Source: an uncultured Oscillospiraceae bacterium
Lineage (GTDB): Bacteria; Bacillota; Clostridia; Oscillospirales; Acutalibacteraceae
Reading direction: 5' to 3'
NCBI GenBank assembly: GCA_905193225.1
Contig: CAJJNV010000037.1
Coordinates: 1-7,233 of the forward strand
DNA length: 7,233 nt
Part shown: piece after piece, positions 1 to 5,362 of the stretch
Layout: the number at the start of each line of letters is the position of its first letter
Numbering within the stretch: the first letter of the stretch is position 1
Notes under the pieces: model-generated
Told to the model about the DNA's origin: nothing
Database searches by the model: none
The model's input: only the letters and a program-made list of their open reading frames with translations
Made by a program: the position numbers and the translations under genes

Positions 1-449
1 CCCTGATCCATATCGTCGGGCTTTTTATACTCCCAAAGGCTGTGGGTAAGGCCCACGCCGTTTTCCCTGTCCCGCAGATTTATGGCCTGAAGCACCGAGG
101 CGTTTTGCATATCCGGCTGATTTACAAATCTCTCGGTAATTTGCGGAGAACCGATAAGATACCGGTAATAATTAAGGTTGCGCCAAACATTGTCAAGCAC
201 ATCCTGCCTTACCGTGCCGCCGCTGTAAGGTGCAACATACGAAGACTGCTTTCCCTCTTCAAAAATCGATTCATAGTCGGCTATTTCGGCCGTTTGCCAA
301 AGGGATGTTATCTGTTCCTTTGTTCGGCCTTTAAAGCTTTCAAGCTCATTTCCGTTAATGACAATTTTCTGCTCTGCTGCAGCCGGAAAACAAAGTCCGC
401 AAAGCAGCATAACTGCCGAAAGAAAAACCGCCGACATCTTTTTTATCAT
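1..449 (-). CDS. Exported protein, probable CAP/SCP-domain protein (N-terminal 149 residues; truncated by window edge)
   Basis: The frame stays open from an ATG at 449 to the left edge. It begins with a typical signal peptide: two lysines (residues 3-4), a hydrophobic core at about 6-22, and a likely signal peptidase I site after the AAA at 23-25, so the product is secreted or cell-surface. After a polar linker, residues 85-149 resemble the start of a bacterial CAP (SCP/PR-1-like) domain: a helix with NLNYYRYLIGSP, then MQNASVLQAINL, then a histidine in LTHSLWEYKKPDDM. The LTHS histidine (H136) would match the conserved first CAP histidine. The family assignment is by pattern only. CAP proteins in Clostridia are common, and most have no known substrate. 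GAGGAG at 457-462 lies 7 nt from this ATG and decides the start; a second ATG 4 nt upstream is in another frame that stops after about two dozen codons. The gene is divergent from eda. The remaining CAP domain lies outside the window. Confidence 0.72.
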   Translation of the reverse strand, partial: MIKKMSAVFLSAVMLLCGLCFPAAAEQKIVINGNELESFKGRTKEQITSLWQTAEIADYESIFEEGKQSSYVAPYSGGTVRQDVLDNVWRNLNYYRYLIGSPQITERFVNQPDMQNASVLQAINLRDRENGVGLTHSLWEYKKPDDMDQ

Positions 450-584
450 ACATTTTCTCCTCGCTTTAAAAATCTGCACCTGTGAAATCAATAATTGCAA
501 ATCCGTAATTAACCGCGATTCCATAACAATCAAAGCCGTTTCACGGAATCGCTTCTGTAAATTTCACAATATTTCTATAATATG

Positions 585-613
585 ATAATAATATACTGCA
601 ATTTTAATGTCAA
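585..613 (-). promoter_or_regulatory. Sigma-A-type promoter for the exported protein gene
   Basis: On the minus strand a perfect -35 TTGACA (613-608) is followed after 17 nt by TATTAT (590-585). Transcription would begin near 578, leaving a leader of about 130 nt before the ATG at 449. I see no T-box, riboswitch or clear terminator hairpin in this leader. Seen in sequence; not tested for activity. Confidence 0.62.
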
Positions 614-623
614 GATTAACGGC

Positions 624-651
624 TTGTTTTTTTGCTCAAATATGTTATTAT
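624..651 (+). promoter_or_regulatory. Sigma-A-type promoter for eda
   Basis: TTGTTT (624-629), a 16-nt spacer and TATTAT (646-651) form a plausible promoter for eda, with a leader of about 95 nt. Its -35 box is only 10 nt from the -35 box of the opposing promoter at 585-613, so the two polymerases would compete for, or share control at, the same DNA. Confidence 0.5.
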
Positions 652-668
652 AGAAGCATATTAAATAA

Positions 669-697
669 ATATGCATTGCACAAAATGTTTCGCATAT
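669..697. promoter_or_regulatory. Candidate operator: gapped palindrome downstream of the eda start point
   Basis: The pattern ATATGC-N4-CA-N5-TG-N4-GCATAT is symmetric about position 683, with 8 matched positions per arm. It lies about 10 nt downstream of the predicted eda transcription start, a place where a repressor would block elongation or initiation. GntR-, LacI- and IclR-family regulators commonly control KDG/KDPG genes, but no regulator gene is present here and I cannot assign the site to a family. Confidence 0.3.
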
Positions 698-752
698 ACT
701 GCGCCTGCCCGCCAAAAAGTTTTGCGGTCCGGAAGGCGTTTCGGAGGCAACT

Positions 753-1385
753 ATGAAAAAAACAATTGAAGCTTTAAGCTCGGCAAAACTTGTTCCCGTC
801 GTAAAAATTGAGAGCGAAAGAGATGCTTTGCCCATTGCAAAGGCCGTTCTTAAGGGCGGAATATCGGTTATGGAGGTAACCTTCAGAACAGAAGCTGCCG
901 AAAAGGCCATAAAAGAAATAGCCGACAGTCTCCCCGAAATGTTTGTGGGAGCAGGCACTCTTTTATCAAAGGAGCAGGTCAGGGCCGCAAAAAATGCGGG
1001 GGCAAAATTCTTTGTCAGCCCCGGTTTCAACGAAAACACAGCTGATTTCTGCAAGTCGGAGAATCTTCCCTTTATACCGGGGATTGTCACCCCTTCCGAG
1101 CTTGAAAAGGCACTTTTCTATGGCTTTGACCACCTCAAATTTTTCCCTGCCGAAGCTGCCGGCGGAGTAAAGATGATAAAGGCCCTCAGCGCTCCCTACC
1201 ATGGCGTTAAATTTATGCCGACAGGCGGTATAAATCTTGAAAATCTTTTGGATTATCTTGCTCTGCCCTCGGTATTTGCCTGCGGCGGAAGCTTTATGAT
1301 AAATCAAAAAGAAATATCAAGCGGAAACTTTGAAAGTATAACAGAGGCCGTAAAAAAAGCCGTGGAGCTTATAAACAAGTTTTAA
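753..1385 (+). CDS. eda: 2-dehydro-3-deoxy-6-phosphogluconate (KDPG) / 4-hydroxy-2-oxoglutarate aldolase
   Basis: This 210-residue cytosolic class I aldolase of the KDPG/KHG family cleaves KDPG to pyruvate and D-glyceraldehyde-3-phosphate. All hallmark segments of the (beta/alpha)8 barrel are present in order: GGISVMEVTFRT with the catalytic glutamate E41 and substrate arginine R45; VGAGT at 65-69; SPGF at 89-92; HLKFFPAE with the Schiff-base lysine K129; PTGGI at 156-160; and the phosphate-binding CGGS at 177-180. Length is normal for the family (about 205-215). The start is supported by GGAGG at 743-747, 5 nt before the ATG. The next gene is kdgK, which makes its substrate, so the pair likely finishes uronate or pectin catabolism rather than a full Entner-Doudoroff path (no edd here). 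The 164-nt gap to kdgK shows no obvious terminator, so cotranscription is possible. A longish frame on the opposite strand is only its shadow. Confidence 0.97.
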   Translation: MKKTIEALSSAKLVPVVKIESERDALPIAKAVLKGGISVMEVTFRTEAAEKAIKEIADSLPEMFVGAGTLLSKEQVRAAKNAGAKFFVSPGFNENTADFCKSENLPFIPGIVTPSELEKALFYGFDHLKFFPAEAAGGVKMIKALSAPYHGVKFMPTGGINLENLLDYLALPSVFACGGSFMINQKEISSGNFESITEAVKKAVELINKF

Positions 1386-1549
1386 AAGCCGATTACAGCC
1401 TTGTGCCATAATAAACAGTAAGTCCATTACACGTTAAAAAAATCCGACACGGTCACGTATTTTGCAATCATCACAAAAACCAACGTTTGTCACAGGGAAT
1501 ACATACACCATACAAAATTCACACCAAGCCCCTAAAAAGGAGAAGTAAA
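1386..1549 (+). other. Intergenic spacer between eda and kdgK
   Basis: This 164-nt A-rich stretch separates two genes that act in one pathway. I find no convincing intrinsic terminator, no good promoter pair and no coding frame. Upstream codons in frame with kdgK exist from 1487, but they lack a ribosome binding site and encode a tail not found in the sugar kinase family, so they are treated as non-coding. Confidence 0.5.
1537..1542 (+). promoter_or_regulatory. Ribosome binding site deciding the kdgK start
   Basis: AAGGAG lies 7 nt before the ATG at 1550. It picks that ATG over an in-frame one 63 nt upstream (1487), which has no such site. Confidence 0.85.
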
Positions 1550-2545
1550 ATGAAAAAAGCCGTAACATTCGGAGAAATAATGTTAAGACTATCCCCCGAG
1601 GGAAGAAAAAGATTTGTTCAGGCCGACCGCTTTGACGCCGTGTACGGCGGAAGCGAAGCCAACGTTGCCATAGCTCTCGGCAATATGGGAATAAAAGCCG
1701 ATTTTCTCACTGCCCTCCCCGATAGTCCCTTGGGCGACGCCGCCGAAAACTTCGTCCGTTCCTTCGGCGTTAACACAAAGGGCACTGTCAGAAAAGACGG
1801 AAGGCTCGGAATATATTTCCTTGAAAAAGGTGCTTCCCAGCGTCCCTCAAAGGTGGTATACGATCGGGAAGACTCGGTTTTTTCTCGCCTTAAAGAGGGT
1901 GAAATAGATTTCAAAAAGGCCTTTGAGAGAGCCGATTGGTTCCACTTTTCCGGCATTACGCCCGCCCTTTCAAGGCAGGTCGCTCTTATAACCAAAGAGG
2001 CCGTTTGCACCGCAAAGGAAATGGGACTTACGGTGAGCTGTGATCTTAACTACCGCGCCGCTCTTTGGTCGACCGAGCAGGCTGCCGAGGTGCTCCGTCC
2101 CTTAATTTCCATGACCGATGTTCTTATTGCCAACGAAAACCATCTTAAAATGCTTTTCGGCATCGGTGAAGGGAAAAATCTCACCTGCGCTCAGGCGGCA
2201 AAATCCGCCGCCGAGGTATTTGATTTAAGGCAGTCGGTAATGACAGTACGGCGCACCCTTTCAGCCGACGACAACGGCTTTTCGGCAATTCTTTTTGAAA
2301 ACGGAAACATATACCGCTCCAAAAAATATCAGATGCACATTGTCGACCGTGTCGGCGGTGGGGACAGCTTTGCCGCAGGACTGATCTACGCCGACAAGAT
2401 GGGCTTTTCGGCACAGGACACGGTAGAATTTGCCGCTGCCGCAGGCTGCCTTAAACATTCGATAGAAGGCGATGCAGGCATTTTTTCGGCAAAAGAGGTT
2501 TCATTCCTTGCCGGCGGATTTTCCGACGGGCGGGTGCAAAGATAA
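1550..2545 (+). CDS. kdgK: 2-keto-3-deoxygluconate (KDG) kinase, PfkB/ribokinase family
   Basis: This 331-residue cytosolic sugar kinase uses ATP to phosphorylate KDG to KDPG, the substrate of the aldolase encoded just upstream. The N-terminus has the KdgK-type opening TFGEIMLRLSPEG (6-18), followed by the PfkB signature 1 region with YGGSEANVA (32-40). The segments GIYFLEKGASQRPSKVVYDR (87-106) and WFHFSGITPAL (130-140), and SCDLNYRAALW (163-173), are characteristic of KDG kinases such as the Thermotoga and Bacillus enzymes. PfkB signature 2 is DRVGGGDSF (266-274), with the catalytic base D272; GGGD replaces the more usual GAGD, a common variant. The C-terminus ends in GRVQR, also as in KDG kinases. 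Length is normal. Start choice rests on the AAGGAG at 1537-1542. It converges with the alkylation repair gene, only 35 nt away, and no clear terminator is visible between them. Confidence 0.95.
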   Translation: MKKAVTFGEIMLRLSPEGRKRFVQADRFDAVYGGSEANVAIALGNMGIKADFLTALPDSPLGDAAENFVRSFGVNTKGTVRKDGRLGIYFLEKGASQRPSKVVYDREDSVFSRLKEGEIDFKKAFERADWFHFSGITPALSRQVALITKEAVCTAKEMGLTVSCDLNYRAALWSTEQAAEVLRPLISMTDVLIANENHLKMLFGIGEGKNLTCAQAAKSAAEVFDLRQSVMTVRRTLSADDNGFSAILFENGNIYRSKKYQMHIVDRVGGGDSFAAGLIYADKMGFSAQDTVEFAAAAGCLKHSIEGDAGIFSAKEVSFLAGGFSDGRVQR

Positions 2546-2580
2546 CATTTTCAAAAGGCAAAGCTTCGTGTTTTTTCAAT

Positions 2581-3282
2581 TTATTTGGATTTTATCCTCA
2601 GCGTTCTTAAATACTCCTTTTGCTCATCGGTTATGCGATAGCTTTCTATGGCCTTTTGTATGGTCTTGTTATGTTCAAAAAGCTTAAGCTTTTTTTGCTC
2701 GATAAACGGGATAATATCGTCCCATTGTTTAGACAGAGCGGTGGCAAAATACCATGCAATCATCATTTTCACATAATATTCATCCGACCGTATTTCTGCC
2801 ACAAGCCTCGGATATTTTAAATCGAAGCTCTCATCAAGATAATATTTCATCAGTATTTCTATGCCGAATCGGCAGGTATAGGTTTTTTCGCTCCTTGCCC
2901 ATTCCTCGGCCTTTTTATCAAGCCCCTCCGGCCGTTTTTTAAAGACCTTAGGAGAAATAAGATCGCAGGTCGACCAATTGTCCACAAATGGCAGGAATCT
3001 GTCAAGCTCAAAAATCACCCGCTCATAATCGGGAAGAAGCTCGATAATCATACCGTGGAGATCATTTTCTTCGCAGTATTCATGGGGAAGGATTTTCAGA
3101 AACTCATCCGCCATGTCGGGATTTTGCTTAAACAACTCCTTTGCAAAGCTTCTCATGTCCGGCTTTCGCACGCCGATTATTTTTTGCTTATACACCGTCG
3201 GACAAAGGGAGGCGTGAAAGTCCCGATACCTTTCATCTTGAAGTTCAAAAAGCCGATTCCTTATATAAATTTCGCTGTTCAT
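2581..3282 (-). CDS. DNA alkylation repair protein, AlkD-like HEAT-repeat DNA glycosylase family
   Basis: This 233-residue protein is all-helical in appearance and matches the PF08713-type DNA alkylation repair family. Known members (AlkD, AlkC) are cytosolic glycosylases that excise positively charged alkylated bases such as 3-methyladenine and 7-methylguanine without base flipping. The opening ELQDERYRDFH..L.PTV..IIGVRKPDMR is typical of Firmicute members. The core DNWSTCD (101-107) provides a tryptophan and an aspartate four residues apart (W103, D107), as in the AlkD W109/D113 pair. R138 in TCRFGIEIL and W178 in MIAWYFATA sit where AlkD has R148 and W187. Correspondences are by eye. Start: AAGGAG at 3290-3295 lies 7 nt from the ATG at 3282; an upstream in-frame ATG at 3315 lacks a site. 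It lies 43 nt after the YolD-like gene and is likely the last gene of that operon. Confidence 0.9.
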   Translation of the reverse strand: MNSEIYIRNRLFELQDERYRDFHASLCPTVYKQKIIGVRKPDMRSFAKELFKQNPDMADEFLKILPHEYCEENDLHGMIIELLPDYERVIFELDRFLPFVDNWSTCDLISPKVFKKRPEGLDKKAEEWARSEKTYTCRFGIEILMKYYLDESFDLKYPRLVAEIRSDEYYVKMMIAWYFATALSKQWDDIIPFIEQKKLKLFEHNKTIQKAIESYRITDEQKEYLRTLRIKSK

Positions 3283-3325
3283 TTTTTCGCTCCTTTTGCA
3301 CCCGCATTGCGGCATTTTTTGCTTT

Positions 3326-3715
3326 TCACCTTTTTTCTATATCCTTTATGTCGGAAAAACTTATGCTCATCTCATCGCCAAAAGCCTTTTCGAAAGAAAT
3401 CTCACCGACGGCACCTTCGCCTCCGGCAGGAACATCAAGTAAAAGGCTTTTTTCTCTTTTGCTGATACACTTGAGCACACCCACCGTTTTTACATAGCGG
3501 TTTTTTAAATAGTGGGTAACGATGATCTCGTCTCCTACGCTCGTTTCCCGCAGCATAAAATCAAGCTCGGCGTTCTTTTCGTCCGAAAGAATCGCCTTTT
3601 TTTCAAATATTTCTTCCCTTTTTCTAAGCTCTTTCTCAAAGCCCTTTACGGCGGCAAAGGCGCCGAATTGCTTTGCCCGTTCGGATATTTCCATCTTTCT
3701 TTTAGGTTTATTCAC
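3326..3715 (-). CDS. YolD-like family protein, partner of Y-family polymerase
   Basis: This 129-residue protein carries the YolD-like signature near its N-terminus: MEISERAKQFGAFAAVKGFE (8-27), followed by a charged helix and then a small beta-rich region (about 57-115). YolD-like proteins (PF08863) have no settled biochemical role, but in Bacillus they are encoded next to Y-family polymerases (yqjX with yqjW, yolD with uvrX) and are thought to assist them. The same arrangement is seen here: the start codon overlaps the end of the polymerase gene by 8 nt, so the two are probably translationally coupled. The start is a GTG at 3715 with GGAGGG at 3726-3731, 10 nt upstream. The internal ATG at residue 8 has no clear site, so GTG is preferred, though the conserved domain begins at that methionine and it cannot be excluded. 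Confidence 0.86.
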   Translation of the reverse strand: MNKPKRKMEISERAKQFGAFAAVKGFEKELRKREEIFEKKAILSDEKNAELDFMLRETSVGDEIIVTHYLKNRYVKTVGVLKCISKREKSLLLDVPAGGEGAVGEISFEKAFGDEMSISFSDIKDIEKR

Positions 3716-4976
3716 CGCTTTTGTGCCCTCCGATCTGGGAATTGCGCTCTATGGTCGTTCCGCCGGCCTCATAATTCATTCCCTTTAATATGGAATTTTT
3801 GCCGAATCGCTTTTTAATATCCACCATAGTCCTTTGCACCTTATTGTTTCTGAGAAGCTTATCCGGCGCTTCACAAAAAAGGTCGGTCTGATAAAAACCG
3901 TCGTCGGTAATAAGGTTATTAAACACAATGGTGATGCGCCGTATGGGCTTTTGCTTGTCGACGATCTGCTCGTAAAGCTCGGCCGCCGCGGGAACGATGA
4001 CGCTGTCGGCGCTGGTTTCAAAGGGCAGTTTTTTTGTGCCGTGGGCGGCAGGGGCTTTAAGGGCATTGGAATACCCCACCGTAAGGGTCACCGAGCCGGT
4101 CAAAACATTTCTTTCGACCAATTCAAGGCACATCAGATCGGTCATTTCCCTGACGATAAGCTTGCCTTCGCAAAATTCATAATCCCGCATAAGCACCTGT
4201 CCCGATGTCAGACAGCCTGTTTTGGGCTTGTATTTTTTTATATCGGCAATGGTGACCGGTTCTCTTCCGAAGGCGTGGTCGATAAGCAGTTCGGCATCTA
4301 TTCCGAAAAGCTTGTAAAGCATATTTTCATCTGCCCGGGCGATCTGTCCCATGGTGTATATGCCTTTTGTCGCCAGCCGCTCGGCCGTTCCCCTTCCTAT
4401 TCTCCAAAAGTCGGTTATGGGGGTGTGATCCCAAAGCTCACTGCAAAATTTCTGCTCGTCTAGCCATCCGATAAAATCGGATGAATGCTTGGCGGTTATG
4501 TCGAGAGCAATTTTTGCAAGATAAAGGTTTGTGCCTATTCCGCAGGTGGCTCTTATTCCGGTTTTTTTAAAAACCTCATCTATGACCTTAACGGCCAGCT
4601 GTTTTGGCGTTAATCCGTATTTTTTCATATATGGGGCGATATTTATAAACACCTCGTCGATGGAATAGACATAAATATCGTCCTTGGAAAAAAAGCCGAG
4701 ATAAATTTCATATATATCGGCCGAATAGTCTATATACCTTTTCATTCTCGGGGCAGCAATTATATATTCCACGCCCTTTGGTATTTCAAAAATTCTGCAC
4801 CTGTTTTTTATTCCAAGTTTCTTCATTGCAGGGGTTATGGCAAGGCAAATGGTCTTGTCCGAACGCTCGGGATCGGCCACCACAAGGTTGGTTGTCATGG
4901 GATCGAGCCCCCGCTCGACGCATTCCACCGAGGCATAAAACGATTTAAGATCTATGCAAAGATATTTCCCGTCGAT
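3708..4976 (-). CDS. Y-family translesion DNA polymerase (UmuC/UvrX/YqjW type), 5' end uncertain
   Basis: About 422 residues, an error-prone polymerase that copies past damaged bases. The first catalytic aspartate is in YLCIDLKSFYASVE (D9), with the UmuC-like tyrosine steric gate Y14 five residues later. The second metal-binding pair is in YSIDEVFI (D107, E108). CGIGTNLYLAKIALDITAKH (145-164) is the palm/thumb signature; a helix-hairpin-helix follows at WRIGRGTAERLATKGIYTM (191-209). The little-finger domain ends with QTDLF (363-367), a good beta-clamp-binding pentapeptide, and the conserved tail ERNSQIGGHK. The domains are complete. The anomaly is the start: in this frame a TGA (4982-4980) is followed by codons with no ATG, GTG or TTG before D9; the first GTG (4928) would delete the catalytic aspartate. 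The coordinates given assume an ATC start 8 nt from GGAGG (4985-4989). Alternatively an ATG at 4983 in the next frame is joined by a +1 shift. First gene of a likely polymerase-YolD-AlkD operon. Confidence 0.92.
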   Translation of the reverse strand: MDGKYLCIDLKSFYASVECVERGLDPMTTNLVVADPERSDKTICLAITPAMKKLGIKNRCRIFEIPKGVEYIIAAPRMKRYIDYSADIYEIYLGFFSKDDIYVYSIDEVFINIAPYMKKYGLTPKQLAVKVIDEVFKKTGIRATCGIGTNLYLAKIALDITAKHSSDFIGWLDEQKFCSELWDHTPITDFWRIGRGTAERLATKGIYTMGQIARADENMLYKLFGIDAELLIDHAFGREPVTIADIKKYKPKTGCLTSGQVLMRDYEFCEGKLIVREMTDLMCLELVERNVLTGSVTLTVGYSNALKAPAAHGTKKLPFETSADSVIVPAAAELYEQIVDKQKPIRRITIVFNNLITDDGFYQTDLFCEAPDKLLRNNKVQRTMVDIKKRFGKNSILKGMNYEAGGTTIERNSQIGGHKSGE

Positions 4977-4984
4977 AGGTCATC

Positions 4985-4989
4985 CCTCC
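4985..4989 (-). promoter_or_regulatory. Ribosome binding site of the polymerase gene
   Basis: GGAGG on the minus strand lies 8 nt before an in-frame ATC (4976-4974) but only 1 nt before an out-of-frame ATG (4983-4981). Spacing favours the ATC as the initiation point, which would be a rare non-canonical start. A weaker AGG further upstream could serve the ATG. Confidence 0.6.
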
Positions 4990-5068
4990 CCTGCTTTTTC
5001 ATTACAATTATATTTTAGCAGATATTATGTACATTAAACGGGATTTTAGCCTTTTTAGCCTGTATAAT

Positions 5069-5097
5069 ATAATACCACTTTTCCTGTCACTTTTCAA
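5069..5097 (-). promoter_or_regulatory. Sigma-A-type promoter of the polymerase-YolD-AlkD operon
   Basis: On the minus strand TTGAAA (5097-5092) is followed after exactly 17 nt by TATTAT (5074-5069). Transcription would start near 5062, giving a leader of about 85 nt. I find no Bacillus/Clostridium-type LexA box (GAAC-N4-GTTC) at or near it, so SOS control is not evident. An 8-bp palindrome ATGTACAT occurs in the leader at about 5027-5034, of unknown meaning. Confidence 0.6.
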
Positions 5098-5114
5098 ATT
5101 CTTTGTATCACAAG

Positions 5115-5187
5115 TTATATCACAAATTTAATTTTTTTATACAAATTTCATATAATGGCTTTTATTTTGAATCACTTTGTGATATAA
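5115..5187. repeat. 12-bp perfect inverted repeat flanking the brnQ promoter region
   Basis: TTATATCACAAA at 5115-5126 is the exact reverse complement of TTTGTGATATAA at 5176-5187, with 49 nt between. A further direct copy of the core TATCACAA sits at 5106-5113. The right arm also forms a tighter palindrome, ATCAC-TTT-GTGAT (5171-5183), and covers the -10 box of brnQ. The left arm is 18 nt upstream of the -35 box of the divergent polymerase operon. The layout suggests a regulator binding several sites, possibly with looping; the protein is unknown. Confidence 0.5.
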
Positions 5188-5188
5188 T
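5180..5188 (+). promoter_or_regulatory. Extended -10 promoter for brnQ
   Basis: TGATATAAT is an extended -10 element (TGN followed by a perfect TATAAT at 5183-5188). No good -35 lies 16-18 nt upstream (TTTATT-like only), which extended -10 promoters tolerate. A second TATAAT at 5151-5156 also has only a weak -35. The leader would be about 168 nt. Confidence 0.5.
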
Positions 5189-5194
5189 TCTGTG

Positions 5195-5349
5195 AAAGCT
5201 TGCGGATTTTATCCGTTTAAATCGCTGCAGTATTCTTTTTGTCAGGTGAAAATGCCTGTTATGTACCTGCCGACACACCCGTTGCGGCACAGCTGATCAT
5301 TGGCCAAACGGCAGCAGTCAAAGCAAAGATACACTGCGGCAAAAACCTT
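5195..5349 (+). other. Long brnQ leader with hairpins and a possible 14-codon ORF
   Basis: The leader contains a short hairpin CGGAT-TTT-ATCCG (5203-5215). Two arms can pair with a TGCCG segment at 5268-5272: CGGCA at 5285-5289, or CGGCAG at 5309-5314 (using CTGCCG from 5267), so these are mutually exclusive. A further stem is GCAGT/ACTGC (5314-5318 with 5333-5337). A small frame, MPVMYLPTHPLRHS then TGA, runs 5252-5296 behind AGGTGA. There is no T-box AGGGTGG motif, no CodY box that I can see and no U-run terminator. Whether this is an attenuator is inference only. Confidence 0.3.
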
Positions 5350-5362
5350 GGAGGAATGAAGT

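Noticed and set aside
42..485. 147-codon plus-strand frame at the left edge
   Set aside because: It lies opposite the signal-peptide-bearing minus-strand gene, which has a strong ribosome binding site and promoter; the plus frame has no family-like features.
575..1090. 171-codon minus-strand frame opposite eda
   Set aside because: It is the antisense shadow of a clear KDPG aldolase gene and runs through both divergent promoters.
2546..2580. Terminator between kdgK and the AlkD-like gene
   Set aside because: There are T runs, but no stem of more than two or three pairs can be built in the 35-nt gap.
3300..3318. Plus-strand terminator-like CCGC-ATT-GCGG hairpin followed by T6
   Set aside because: The stem is only four pairs and it is on the strand opposite to the operon; it may weakly block readthrough from kdgK but cannot be claimed.
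3834..4463. 209-codon plus-strand frame opposite the polymerase gene
   Set aside because: It is antisense to the conserved palm, thumb and little-finger segments of the polymerase; no independent coding evidence.
4977..5110. LexA/DinR box controlling the polymerase operon
   Set aside because: No GAAC-N4-GTTC-like site is present; the only palindrome, ATGTACAT, does not match that consensus.
5189..5362. T-box or CodY control of brnQ
   Set aside because: Neither the AGGGTGG antiterminator motif nor an AATTTTCWGAAAATT-like box is present.
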